DNA from: Acidobacteriaceae bacterium UBA1307
GTDB taxonomy: Bacteria > Acidobacteriota > Terriglobia > Terriglobales > Acidobacteriaceae
Direction of reading: 5' to 3'
Assembly (NCBI GenBank): GCA_002307235.1
Contig: DBTV01000015.1
Span: 1-25,882, forward strand
DNA: 25,882 bases
Of the stretch, positions 7,444 through 15,839 are shown in pieces (within the stretch, counting starts at the first letter, position 1; every line of letters begins with the position of its first letter). The position numbers and the translations under genes were made by a program. Below the pieces are notes generated by a model. That model saw only the letters and a list, made by a program, of their open reading frames with translations. It ran no database searches and was not told where the DNA came from.

Positions 7444-7868
7444 GCGCAGAGACCTTGAAATATACGCGTGAACAGGTTGAGTCGCTCGAAGTGGCTCCTG
7501 GCTTTGAGCATGAGAATCTGGAAGGCTGGGTGCCGGAGCTGGCGACCGAAGAGGCTCTGCGCGACGCGCTGGAGCAGGCCTTTGACTATCGCGGCGACGT
7601 GACGCTGACGCTGAAGTCGGGCGAGCGCGTGGAGGCGTACGTCTTCAATCGCCGCACCGGCAAGACGTTGGCGGACTCCTGGGTGCAGTATTTTGCGCCG
7701 GGCGTCGAGGGCAAGATCAAGACCGGCTATGACCAGATTGCGCGGATCGAGTTTACCGGCAAGGATCGCGCGGCGGGCAAGCACTGGGAAGATTGGGTGA
7801 AGGCCTATAATGAGCGCAAAGCGGCAGGCGAAGAAAACATTGCGTTGACGCCGGAAGCCATCGACTAG
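7440..7868 (+). CDS. Conserved-looking hypothetical protein translationally coupled to HpnH, 142 aa
   Basis: The ATG overlaps the hpnH stop (ATGA) and has a strong GGGAGGAGA ribosome binding site, so this is a real operon gene. It is soluble: no signal peptide or membrane segment. The middle (about residues 50-75, YRGDVTLTLKSGERVEAYVF) alternates like a small SH3/Sm-type beta barrel, then IKTGYDQIARIEFTGKD forms a further strand pair, and the C-terminus is a charged helix (KHWEDWVKAYNERKAAG). I do not recognise a named family or any catalytic motif. The position between hpnH and the hpnA/hpnG pair, with tight coupling, suggests a role in the adenosylhopane stage, such as a partner or scaffold of HpnH; that is inference from context. 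Confidence 0.85.
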   Translation: MSAETLKYTREQVESLEVAPGFEHENLEGWVPELATEEALRDALEQAFDYRGDVTLTLKSGERVEAYVFNRRTGKTLADSWVQYFAPGVEGKIKTGYDQIARIEFTGKDRAAGKHWEDWVKAYNERKAAGEENIALTPEAID

Positions 7869-7923
7869 CACGATTGCAAACTCGAGCCGGGGTGGATTCG
7901 GAGCGTGCGCGCGGAGGGAGCCT

Positions 7924-8574
7924 TTGAGCGAATTAGAACCGATGATCCCCGCCCCGGAGCACAGTCATGGTGCTCATGGGCATGGAACAGGCCATCAGTG
8001 GCTGGATGTGGTTGTTGCCGTCAGTGCCATCTTCATTTCTGTTGTCTCTCTGATTGTTTCCATTGAGCATGGTCGTACCATGGAAAAGATGGTGGACCAA
8101 AACGAGAAGATGGTGGAAGCCAGCACGATGCCATTGCTCGATTCAGGGATGACGTATGACGATGATCATCGCTCGAATAAAGCTATGTTTAGGATTGCGC
8201 TGAAAAATAGCGGAGTCGGTCCGGCGATTATCGACCGTTTTGAAGTGCGCTACAAGGGCATGCCGTATTCCGTAAGAACAGTCAAAGACCTGCTCATGGC
8301 TTGTTGCAAGGAAGACCTGTCGAAAAGCACAGTGGTGGGTACTTCCTCGGTAAGTGGCATCATTCTTCCTGCGCGAGAATCGACAAAATTTTTGGAAATA
8401 CCTCTCAACAATGCTCCGTCCTTTGAGTCGGTGATGCAGAAGAACATTGAGAATTTTTCGATAAAGGCCTGCTACTGTTCGGTGTTGGACAAGTGTTGGG
8501 AAACGAATTTCAATCAGATGCGACCCACGCCGGTTGCGTCGTGCAAGGTGAATCCTGGCGACGTGCTCTGGTAG
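7924..8574 (+). CDS. Membrane-anchored hypothetical protein with His-rich N-terminus
   Basis: The start is TTG 7924: GGAGGGAG lies 3 nt ahead, while the next ATG (7942) is too far from it. The 216-aa product has a short cytoplasmic His-rich tail (HSHGAHGHGTGH), one transmembrane helix at about 27-47 (WLDVVVAVSAIFISVVSLIV), a short linker helix (MEKMVDQNEKMVEAS), then a globular domain. Motifs in that domain are ALKNSGVGPAIIDRFEVRYKG and a Cys-rich end (KACYCSVLDKCWE). The topology suggests a sensor-free anchor protein with a beta-rich domain; no family name is certain. It is visibly AT-richer than hpnH and hpnA on both sides, which suggests later insertion into the hopanoid locus. A hopanoid role is not shown. 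Confidence 0.8.
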   Translation: MSELEPMIPAPEHSHGAHGHGTGHQWLDVVVAVSAIFISVVSLIVSIEHGRTMEKMVDQNEKMVEASTMPLLDSGMTYDDDHRSNKAMFRIALKNSGVGPAIIDRFEVRYKGMPYSVRTVKDLLMACCKEDLSKSTVVGTSSVSGIILPARESTKFLEIPLNNAPSFESVMQKNIENFSIKACYCSVLDKCWETNFNQMRPTPVASCKVNPGDVLW

Positions 8575-8615
8575 GGCGCGATGGTGCTGATTGCAGAAAA
8601 AACAAGAAAGCAACG

Positions 8616-9617
8616 ATGAAAATATTTGTAACAGGTGCAACAGGATTTGTCGGCAACCATGTGGCGCGCGCGTTGGCCGCCGAGGGTGCCCAACTGCGCA
8701 TGCTGGTGCGCAAAACCAGCAATCTGTCTCTGCTTGAGGGCATTGATGGCGAGACGGAGGTCGGCGATCTGGGTGAGCCGGCCAGCTATGCTTCGGCGCT
8801 CGAAGGTTGCGATGCGGTGATGCATGTTGCCGCTGATTACCGTCTCTGGATTCCGAAGCCGGAGGCGATGTACAAGGCCAACGTCGAGGGTACGCGCGAA
8901 CTGTTGCGGGTGGCGCGTGAGGCCAAGGTGCCGCGCGTTGTTTATACGTCCAGCGTGGCGACCATGCACTTTCGCACCGACGGCATCGTGACCAATGAGG
9001 ACGTGCCGGTGACGCTCGACGACATGGTGGGTCACTACAAGCGGTCGAAGTTCATGGCCGAACGCGAGGCGATGGCCGCGGCCGAGGATGGCCAGCAGGT
9101 GATGATCCTCAACCCGACCACGCCGATTGGCGCGTGTGACGTGAAGCCGACGCCGACCGGCCGCATCTTTGTCGACTTTTTGAATGGGCGCTTTCCGGCT
9201 TATGTGGATACGGGTCTGAATCTGGTGGATGTGAGCGAGGTGGCGCGCGCGCATGTGCTGGCGCTGACGAAGGGCACAGCCGGCCGCCGCTACATTTTGG
9301 GTGGTGAAAACCTGACGCTCAAACAGATTCTCGACAAGATGTCGGCCATCACCGGACTGCCTTCGCCGACGACGAAGATTCCTTTTGCCGTTGCCGCGAC
9401 CTATGCATTCTTTGAAGAGCTGATTACCGGCAAGATTCGTGGCAAGGAGCCGCGCGCCACGCTCGAAGAGGTGCGCATGGGGCGCAAGAAGATGTATGCC
9501 TCGAGCGCGCGCGCCGAGCAGGAGTTGGGCTTCCGCATTCTGCCCGTCTATCCGGCCATGCGTTCGTCGATTGAATGGTTCCAGGCCAACGGCTACGCGC
9601 CGAAGGCAGGCGCATGA
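8616..9617 (+). CDS. hpnA: Hopanoid-associated NAD-dependent sugar epimerase/reductase HpnA
   Basis: This is a 333-aa extended short-chain dehydrogenase. The Rossmann start MKIFVTGATGFVGNHVA carries GxxGxxG (G7, G10, G13); the active-site S112/S113 and Y141-KRS-K145 pair are present. It resembles dihydroflavonol reductase-like HpnA proteins found in hopanoid operons of many bacteria, whose exact reaction is not settled. The ATG at 8616 is preferred because the nucleotide-binding fold begins immediately; the longer frame from 8493 overlaps the preceding gene in another frame. The ribosome binding site is weak (AAGAAAG). It overlaps hpnG by ATGA. An oxidoreductase acting on the hopanoid side chain is a reasonable inference, and it is one of three oxidoreductases in this operon. 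Confidence 0.92.
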   Translation: MKIFVTGATGFVGNHVARALAAEGAQLRMLVRKTSNLSLLEGIDGETEVGDLGEPASYASALEGCDAVMHVAADYRLWIPKPEAMYKANVEGTRELLRVAREAKVPRVVYTSSVATMHFRTDGIVTNEDVPVTLDDMVGHYKRSKFMAEREAMAAAEDGQQVMILNPTTPIGACDVKPTPTGRIFVDFLNGRFPAYVDTGLNLVDVSEVARAHVLALTKGTAGRRYILGGENLTLKQILDKMSAITGLPSPTTKIPFAVAATYAFFEELITGKIRGKEPRATLEEVRMGRKKMYASSARAEQELGFRILPVYPAMRSSIEWFQANGYAPKAGA

Positions 9618-10294
9618 GGCGTACCGCGATCATCGCGGCGATGCCCGGCGAACTGGCTCCGCTGGTGCGTGGCTGGCGACGGGAGCAGCGTGCGGGACTG
9701 GTTGTCTGGCGGCAGAGTGAGGGTGAGCGCGAGTGGCTTGCCACCTGTGCCGGAGCCGGACAGCAGGCTGCAACGCGCGCCCTGGCCGCGCTTGAGCAAG
9801 TCGGTCGGCTCCATGCCGTGTTTTCGCTTGGCTGGGTCGGTGCGCTTGATGCAAGCTATGTGCCCGGCAAGGCCTACACCGTGGCGGGCGTGGTGGATGC
9901 GCAGACCGGCGAGCGTTTTTCCGCTGTCGATGCCGATGCAAACAGTCCGTGGCTGGTGACCAGTCCCATCGTGGCCGATGCCGAAGAAAAGCAGCGGCTG
10001 GCCTCGGCGTACGGTGCAGGGCTGGTGGACATGGAGGCTGCGGCGGTGGCGCGGCTGGCGGCGATGCGCGCGATTCCGTTCCGTGCCATCAAGGGCGTCA
10101 GCGACGGATTCCATGACACGCTGCCCGATTTCAACCGGTTTATTTCACCCGATGGCGTCTTTCACATTGGACGCCTGATTCTTTTCGTTCTGCCGCGACC
10201 CTGGCTCTGGCCTGCGTTGATCCGGATGGGCGAAAATAGCAAGAGTGCCTCGTTGCGCATGGCCGAGATGGCTTTGAAGCTGCTGCGTGCCTGA
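9614..10294 (+). CDS. hpnG: Nucleoside phosphorylase-like HpnG
   Basis: HpnG removes adenine from adenosylhopane, giving (phospho)ribosylhopane. The 226-aa protein starts at ATG 9614, which overlaps the hpnA stop. It is a PNP/UDP phosphorylase-type protein: N-terminal strand TAIIAAMPGEL, the glycine-rich CAGAGQQAA segment, the purine/ribose site GLVDMEAAAVARLA (M140, E141) and the base-binding IKGVSDG with D164. The C-terminus has a hydrophobic stretch (HIGRLILFVLPRPWLWPALI, about 179-198) that could seat the enzyme on the membrane near its lipid substrate. The first MDR gene starts 18 nt after its stop. Confidence 0.92.
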   Translation: MRRTAIIAAMPGELAPLVRGWRREQRAGLVVWRQSEGEREWLATCAGAGQQAATRALAALEQVGRLHAVFSLGWVGALDASYVPGKAYTVAGVVDAQTGERFSAVDADANSPWLVTSPIVADAEEKQRLASAYGAGLVDMEAAAVARLAAMRAIPFRAIKGVSDGFHDTLPDFNRFISPDGVFHIGRLILFVLPRPWLWPALIRMGENSKSASLRMAEMALKLLRA

Positions 10295-10312
10295 GTGCTT
10301 CTAGGAAACGAA

Positions 10313-11437
10313 ATGGCAATCGAAACAGAGCAACTCCTGACAGAACCCAAGATTCCTGCAACGATGCGTGCGGCCGTTTATCGCGGCATCAACGATGTGC
10401 GTTTGGAGACGGTGCCTGTGCCCGCGATTGGCGCGGGCGAACTGCTGGTCAAGATCGCGACCTGCGGCATCTGCGGAACCGATCTGAAAAAAATTCACAT
10501 GGGCTCGCACTCGGCGCCGCGCATCTTTGGCCACGAGATGGCCGGCACGGTGGTGCGCGTGGGCGCGGGCGTTGGCAACTTCAAGCTCGGTGACCGCGTG
10601 GTTGTTTTTCATCACGTGCCCTGCGGCCATTGCTATTACTGCCGCAAGCAGGTGCCGGCGCAGTGCGAGGTGTACAAGCGCACGGGCGCGACGGCGGGCA
10701 TGGAGCCCTCAGGCGGCGGCTTTTCCGAGTACATCCGCGTGATGGACTGGATCGTGGCCAATCGCGGCGTTGTGCATATTCCCGACGGCGTGCCCTTTGA
10801 GCAGGCGGCCTTCATGGAGCCGCTCAACACGGTGCTGAACGGCATCCAGCGGTTGAATCTGGCCGCTGACGAAACGGTGCTGGTGATCGGCCAGGGGCCC
10901 ATTGGCCTGATGCATGCGGCGTTGGCGCAGAAGACCGGAGCGCGCGTCTTCACCTCGGATTTGTTCGCCGAGCGTCACGCGATTGCGGCGAAGTTCGGCC
11001 TGCACCATCCGATTGATGCGGGCAAGGAAGACGTGGTCGCGCAGGTAAAGGCCGCGACCGATGGCCGTGGTGCCGATGCAGTGATTCTGGCCGTGGGCGG
11101 CAACGGGCTGATCCGCACGGCGATGGATGCGGCGCGGCCGGGCGGCAAGGTGATGCTGTTTGCGCAGACCCAGCACGGCGAGGCGAGCTTTGATCCGGGC
11201 GCGGTGTGCGTGGATGAAAAGGCGCTGATCGGCTCCTATTCGTCGAGCTTCACGATTCTCGACGAGGTGATTGATCTGGTGCTGAACGGCTATCATCAGG
11301 GCTTCGATCTGACTCCGTTGATCTCGCACCGCTTTGCGCTGGATAAGGCGGTCGAGGCCATTGAAATAGCTTCCCACCCGCAGGCCAGTTCGATGAAAAT
11401 CATGATTGAGCCAGAGCTCGGCGCGGGCGCGCGGTAG
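10313..11437 (+). CDS. Zinc-dependent MDR alcohol/polyol dehydrogenase (first of two in the hopanoid operon)
   Basis: This 374-aa medium-chain dehydrogenase has the complete zinc sites: catalytic C54, H74, E75 and E169, and structural C104, C107, C110 and C118. The nucleotide motif is G193-Q-G195-PI-G198. A second part reads as a normal MDR cofactor domain (FTSDLFAERHAIAAKFG). ATG 10313 has AGGA about 7 nt ahead; a GTG directly after the hpnG stop would add six residues. MDR enzymes of this type reduce aldehydes or ketones or oxidise polyols, as in sorbitol or threonine dehydrogenase. In this operon the fitting substrate is the open-chain ribose of ribosylhopane, but the substrate cannot be read from sequence. 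The second MDR starts 9 nt after its stop. Confidence 0.9.
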   Translation: MAIETEQLLTEPKIPATMRAAVYRGINDVRLETVPVPAIGAGELLVKIATCGICGTDLKKIHMGSHSAPRIFGHEMAGTVVRVGAGVGNFKLGDRVVVFHHVPCGHCYYCRKQVPAQCEVYKRTGATAGMEPSGGGFSEYIRVMDWIVANRGVVHIPDGVPFEQAAFMEPLNTVLNGIQRLNLAADETVLVIGQGPIGLMHAALAQKTGARVFTSDLFAERHAIAAKFGLHHPIDAGKEDVVAQVKAATDGRGADAVILAVGGNGLIRTAMDAARPGGKVMLFAQTQHGEASFDPGAVCVDEKALIGSYSSSFTILDEVIDLVLNGYHQGFDLTPLISHRFALDKAVEAIEIASHPQASSMKIMIEPELGAGAR

Positions 11438-11446
11438 GAGAAGACG

Positions 11447-12487
11447 ATGGCAACCACAATGCAAGCAGCTGTCCTTCATGGACGCGAAGATGTGCGCATC
11501 GAGCAGGTGCCGGTGCCCGAGGCCGGGCCGGGGGAGTTGATTGTGCGCGTGGGCGCGGCGCTGACCTGCGGCACCGACCTCAAGGTTTTTCGTCGCGGCT
11601 ATCATGCCAAGATGATTCGTCCGCCGGCACTGTTCGGACACGAGTTGGCCGGAACGGTTGTTGAGCTGGGCGCGGGCGTGGAGAACTTCAAGCAGGGCGA
11701 TCGCGTGGTGGCGCTGAACTCGGCGCCCTGCGGCGCGTGCTACTACTGCAAGCGTGGACAGGAAAATCTCTGCGACGATCTGCTCTTCAACAACGGCGCT
11801 TATGCCGAGTTCATTCGCATTCCCGCGCGTATCGTGGCCAAAAACACTCTGCTCGTGCCCGAGCATGTTCCCTTTGAGTATGCCGCGCTGACCGAGCCGT
11901 TGGCCTGCGCCGTGCACGGCTTTACCGATTCGCATCCGCGCGAGGGCGATACCGTTGCCGTGATCGGTGGCGGGCCGCTGGGGCTGATGATTCTGCATGT
12001 CGCCGCGCTTTCTGGCTGCGAGGTGATTGCGCTCGTCAAGCATGACGGGCAGGCCGAGGCCGCCAAGCAACTGGGCGCGGCGCAGGTCGTGCAGAGCAGC
12101 GAGATCGCCGAGGCCATTGCGAAGACGCGCGCGTTGACCGGCGGTCGCGGCGTCGACATCGCCATTGAAGCGGTCGGCGTTCCGGCGGCATGGCAGGAGG
12201 CGGTGGAGTTGGTGCGCAAGGGCGGCACCGTCAACTTTTTCGGCGGTTGCGCAACGGGCACGCACGTTTCGCTCGACACCAATCGCATCCACTACAACGA
12301 CATCACCATGAAGGCGACCTTCCATCACACGCCCGCGATCTGTCGCAAGTCTCTCGAGATGATTGCGAGCGGCCGCTTTCAGGCCAGCGCCTTCATCACC
12401 GGTCACGCGCATCTGTTCGAATTGCATCGCGTCTTTGAAAAGCTGATGAACCGCAATGCCGAGATTAAAACGGTCATCGTACCGTAA
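11447..12487 (+). CDS. Zinc-dependent MDR alcohol/polyol dehydrogenase (second of two)
   Basis: A 346-aa MDR enzyme, clearly divergent from the first (not a recent duplicate). Catalytic zinc ligands are C41 (TCGTDLK), H65, E66 and E150; structural zinc ligands are C95, C98, C101 and C109. The nucleotide motif is G174-G-G176-PL-G179. ATG 11447 has AGGAG 7 nt upstream. It resembles sorbitol/threonine dehydrogenase-like proteins in general layout. hpnC starts 7 nt after its stop, so the two MDR genes are physically locked into the hopanoid operon between hpnG and hpnC. A shared or successive step on the ribosylhopane side chain is inferred from position; a heteromer with the first MDR is also possible. 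Confidence 0.9.
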   Translation: MATTMQAAVLHGREDVRIEQVPVPEAGPGELIVRVGAALTCGTDLKVFRRGYHAKMIRPPALFGHELAGTVVELGAGVENFKQGDRVVALNSAPCGACYYCKRGQENLCDDLLFNNGAYAEFIRIPARIVAKNTLLVPEHVPFEYAALTEPLACAVHGFTDSHPREGDTVAVIGGGPLGLMILHVAALSGCEVIALVKHDGQAEAAKQLGAAQVVQSSEIAEAIAKTRALTGGRGVDIAIEAVGVPAAWQEAVELVRKGGTVNFFGGCATGTHVSLDTNRIHYNDITMKATFHHTPAICRKSLEMIASGRFQASAFITGHAHLFELHRVFEKLMNRNAEIKTVIVP

Positions 12488-12494
12488 GGACACC

Positions 12495-13493
12495 ATGACA
12501 GCCGCCAATACACAGCCGGAGACAAACCGTACCGAAGCATTGCTGGCCGCTGGCTGGGCCGCGCTGCCGGCAAGCTATCGGATCCCCGAGGTTGCGCCCA
12601 CGCTCGACGAGGCGCGCGCCTACTGCCGCCGTCTGGCCGAGTCACACTACGAAAACTTTCACGTAGCCTCGTGGTTTTTGCCCGAGGCGTTGCGGCCGCA
12701 CCTTCACTCGATCTATGCCTACTGCCGCATCTCGGACGATCTCGGTGATGAGGTGGGATCGACCGAGGTTGCGCTGGCGCTGCTCGATCTGTGGGGCAGG
12801 GAACTTGATGCCTGCTATGCGGGTGTGGCGCGTCATCCGGTCTTTGTGGCTCTTGCCGCGACGATCAAAGCCTGCTCGATTCCCAAGGAGCCTTTCGCGG
12901 ATTTGCTCGTCGCTTTTCGCCGGGATCAGACGATCACGCGTCATGCGTCGATGGACGATCTGCTGGCTTACTGCCGCTATTCGGCGAACCCTGTTGGCAG
13001 GCTCGTTCTCTATGCCTGCGGTGAGGTTGACGAGGCCACGCGCGAGGAAAAATTCCGGCTCTCGGATGCGACCTGCTCGGCCTTGCAGTTGGCCAACTTT
13101 TGGCAGGACGTGCGTGTCGATTATGCCAAGGGGCGCATCTATCTGCCCGCCGACGATCTGCGTCGCTTCGGTGTGACGGAAGAGACGATTGCCTCGGGGA
13201 AGGCGAATGACGCCTTCCGCGCATTGCTTGAATACGAGGTCAAGTATGCGCGCACGCTCTTCGCTGAAGGCCTGCCGCTGATCGGGAAGGTGCGGCGCGA
13301 TCTGGCGCTTGATCTTGATCTGTTCAGCCGTGGCGGGCTGGCGATTCTCGATGCCATTGAGCGGCGCAACTACGACGTGCTCAGTGCGCGTCCGGCGCTT
13401 TCAAAGCGCGTCAAATTGGGCTTGGCCCTGCGCGCGGTTAGCAGTAAACTATTGCCGTTCCTGCGGCTGGGAACCACGGAGAAGCGCGCGTGA
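12495..13493 (+). CDS. hpnC: Squalene synthase-like HpnC (hydroxysqualene synthase)
   Basis: HpnC acts with HpnD and HpnE to make squalene from two FPP: HpnD forms presqualene diphosphate and HpnC converts it to hydroxysqualene. The 332-aa protein has the two Asp-rich metal motifs of the trans-isoprenyl head-to-head family: S80-DDLGDE (D81, D82, D85) and FWQ-D205-VRVD209-YAKGRIYLP. ATG 12495 has TAAGGA just upstream, overlapping the MDR stop; an earlier in-frame start at 12456 lies within the MDR gene. The stop overlaps hpnD by GTGA. Assignment as HpnC rather than HpnD rests on gene order (C, D, E) and the VRVDYAKGR variant. Confidence 0.93.
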   Translation: MTAANTQPETNRTEALLAAGWAALPASYRIPEVAPTLDEARAYCRRLAESHYENFHVASWFLPEALRPHLHSIYAYCRISDDLGDEVGSTEVALALLDLWGRELDACYAGVARHPVFVALAATIKACSIPKEPFADLLVAFRRDQTITRHASMDDLLAYCRYSANPVGRLVLYACGEVDEATREEKFRLSDATCSALQLANFWQDVRVDYAKGRIYLPADDLRRFGVTEETIASGKANDAFRALLEYEVKYARTLFAEGLPLIGKVRRDLALDLDLFSRGGLAILDAIERRNYDVLSARPALSKRVKLGLALRAVSSKLLPFLRLGTTEKRA

Positions 13494-14428
13494 GCGACGA
13501 AGAGAAATTCGGTTTGTGCCCGCTCGACGCGGCGTATGCGGCTTGCCGTGCGATTGCGCGACGCGAGGCCAAAAACTTTTATTACGCATTTGTGGCGCTG
13601 CCCAAGCCGCGCCGCGATGCCATCTGCGCCATCTACGCCTTCATGCGGCTGGCCGACGATCTGGCGGACGATGAGCGCTTCACGCGGGAGCAGCGCCGGA
13701 AAAATCTCGAAGCCTGGATGCTCGACTGGCATGGCGTCTGCAAGAGCGGCGGTTCAGCCAATGCTGTGTTCATGGCCGTGCGCGATGCCGTGGATCGCTT
13801 CCAGATTCCGCTCTCGCTGCTCGACGAGTTGGTCGCCGGTGTGACGATGGATCTCGATTCGGCCGACGACAGCCGCGAGCCCGACACCTATGCCACCTTC
13901 GCCGACCTTTACCACTACTGCTATCTGGTGGCCTCGGTCGTGGGGCTGGTCACGATCCGCATCTTTGGTTACTCTGACAAGCGTGCTGAAAAGCTCGCCG
14001 AAGAGACGGGCATCGCCTTCCAGCTCACCAATATTCTGCGTGATGTGGCCGAGGATGCGGCGCGCAATCGCATCTATCTGCCGCTTGAAGATCTGAAGGC
14101 GCATCAGGTCAGCGTCGATTCTCTGATCGATCACGCGACCGGCGCGCCACCGAGTGAGCATGAGCGCGCGTTGTTTGCCGAGATTGCGCAGAGGGCTGAA
14201 AACTTCTATCGCTCGGCCGATGCGCTGTTGCCGCTGATTGATCGCGAGAGCCGGCCCGCATTGCGCGTGCTCGTCTCCATCTATCACGAGTTGCTCAAGC
14301 GCATTGAGCAGGCCAACTACGACGTCTTTTCGCAGCGCGCCAGCGTGCCCACCACGCAGAAGCTCAGCATTCTTGCCGGAGGCATGGCGCGGATGGGACT
14401 GATGCGTTTGCTGCCGGGTCGCAAGTGA
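13490..14428 (+). CDS. hpnD: Presqualene diphosphate synthase HpnD
   Basis: A 312-aa squalene/phytoene synthase family enzyme that condenses two FPP to presqualene diphosphate. The first Asp motif is D56-DLADD-E, the second ILR-D185-VAED189-AARNRIYLP, both fully canonical. GTG 13490 overlaps the hpnC stop (GTGA), and the stop overlaps hpnE in the same way, so HpnC, D and E are translationally chained. The product is a soluble or peripheral membrane enzyme. HpnC and HpnD here are paralogues, sharing the YxLP motif after the second Asp box. Confidence 0.94.
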   Translation: MSDEEKFGLCPLDAAYAACRAIARREAKNFYYAFVALPKPRRDAICAIYAFMRLADDLADDERFTREQRRKNLEAWMLDWHGVCKSGGSANAVFMAVRDAVDRFQIPLSLLDELVAGVTMDLDSADDSREPDTYATFADLYHYCYLVASVVGLVTIRIFGYSDKRAEKLAEETGIAFQLTNILRDVAEDAARNRIYLPLEDLKAHQVSVDSLIDHATGAPPSEHERALFAEIAQRAENFYRSADALLPLIDRESRPALRVLVSIYHELLKRIEQANYDVFSQRASVPTTQKLSILAGGMARMGLMRLLPGRK

Positions 14429-15822
14429 TTCCACAGAAAAAAACAGTCGCCGTGATCGGCGGGGGCGTGGCGGGAATGAGCGCCGCCTGCGCCCTGGCCG
14501 AGGCCGGGTTTGGTGTGACGCTGCTTGAGCGGCGGCCGTATCTTGGCGGCCGTGCCAGCTCTTACATGCAGCCCGGCGTCGGTGAGGTCATCGACAACTG
14601 CCAGCACGCGCTCTTTGGCTGCTGCACGAATCTGCTGGGCTTCTATCGTCGCATCGGCGTTGAGAAAAAAATCCATTGGACGAATGCGATGACCATGATC
14701 GAGCCGGGCGGTCGCCGTTCCGCGCTTGGCTCCGTGGCGCTGCCCGCGCCCTTGCATGGGTTGCCGAAGCTGCTCACCGCGCACGCATTTTCCTTTGCCG
14801 ACAAGCTCTCGCTGGCCCGCGCTTTTTCCGCGATTCTGCGCGGCAAGGCGTGCGATCCGCAGGAGTCGCTCGGCGCATGGCTTCGCCGTCAGCGTCAGAG
14901 CGAGGGCGCGATGAAGCGCTTCTGGCATCTGGTGATTGCCAGTGCGCTCAATGCGGATCTTGAGGAAATCTCCGTTGTTTATGCGGCGATGGTGATTCGT
15001 GGCCTGTTCATGAACTCATCCCGGGCCGGCGCGATGGGCATGAGCCGGGTGCCGCTGAGTACGTTGTATGCGAGTGTGCCGCAGTTTCTTGCCGAGCGCG
15101 GCGGCTCCGTCGTGTTGCAGGCCGGTGTGGACGCAGCGGAGTGGAATGAGCAGACTGCGCAATGGACCCTGCATGCGCGTGAGCGCGTTTTTCCTGCGGA
15201 TTTCGTGATTGCAGCGTTGCCCTTTGAGGCGATGGGCAAGCTCATTGCTGGATTGCCCGCCGTTGCTAGCGTCGATGCGCTTGCAGAAAAGATCAGAAAA
15301 AACACGCACTGGCCGATTGCCAGCGTGCATCTGTGGTTCGACCGTGCGATCACCGACCTTGAACACGCCGTGCTGCTCGACGGCACCATGCACTGGATGT
15401 ATAACCAGTCGCTGCTGCAAGGCAGACCCGGCCATTACATCGAGCTGGTGGCCAGTGCCGCGCAGGATTTTTGCACTCTCAATCGCAAGGACGCGATGGA
15501 CTTGGCGGTGAAAGAGTTGGGCGAATATTTTCCGCGCGTGAAGGAAGCGAAGATCGAAAAATTCGCGCTGGTCAAGGAGATGCGTGCCACCTTTGGCGTT
15601 CCGCCGGGCATCGATGCCGCGCGTCCCGCGCAGGATAGGGCGCCCTGGCCGCAGTTCTTTCTTGCTGGAGACTGGACCGCGACCGGATGGCCTTCGACGA
15701 TGGAAGGCGCTGCCCGCTCGGGCCACCTTGCCGCCGAAGCGCTCTGTCGTGCGGCAGGTGCACCGCGCGTCTGCGTTGAACCCGATCTTGCGCCGCAGGG
15801 GCTGATGCGGCTGTTGCAATAG
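14425..15822 (+). CDS. hpnE: Squalene-forming FAD-dependent desaturase-like HpnE
   Basis: HpnE is a flavoprotein of the phytoene desaturase superfamily that reduces hydroxysqualene to squalene. The 465-aa protein starts KTVAVIGGGVAGMSAACALA with the FAD-binding GxGxxG, then ERRPYLGGRASS. The C-terminal FAD motif is FLAGDWTATGWPSTMEGA. GTG 14425 overlaps the hpnD stop. It is the last gene of the plus-strand run; a stretch of hairpins follows before the convergent DMT genes. With HpnC and HpnD it completes FPP to squalene, the substrate of Shc 8 kb upstream. Confidence 0.94.
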   Translation: MIPQKKTVAVIGGGVAGMSAACALAEAGFGVTLLERRPYLGGRASSYMQPGVGEVIDNCQHALFGCCTNLLGFYRRIGVEKKIHWTNAMTMIEPGGRRSALGSVALPAPLHGLPKLLTAHAFSFADKLSLARAFSAILRGKACDPQESLGAWLRRQRQSEGAMKRFWHLVIASALNADLEEISVVYAAMVIRGLFMNSSRAGAMGMSRVPLSTLYASVPQFLAERGGSVVLQAGVDAAEWNEQTAQWTLHARERVFPADFVIAALPFEAMGKLIAGLPAVASVDALAEKIRKNTHWPIASVHLWFDRAITDLEHAVLLDGTMHWMYNQSLLQGRPGHYIELVASAAQDFCTLNRKDAMDLAVKELGEYFPRVKEAKIEKFALVKEMRATFGVPPGIDAARPAQDRAPWPQFFLAGDWTATGWPSTMEGAARSGHLAAEALCRAAGAPRVCVEPDLAPQGLMRLLQ

Positions 15823-15839
15823 CAGGGGCTGCAAGAAGC

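Noticed and set aside
10709..12508. 599-aa open frame antisense to the two MDR genes
   Set aside because: Same codon-bias shadow; overlaps two genes with complete zinc and nucleotide motifs.
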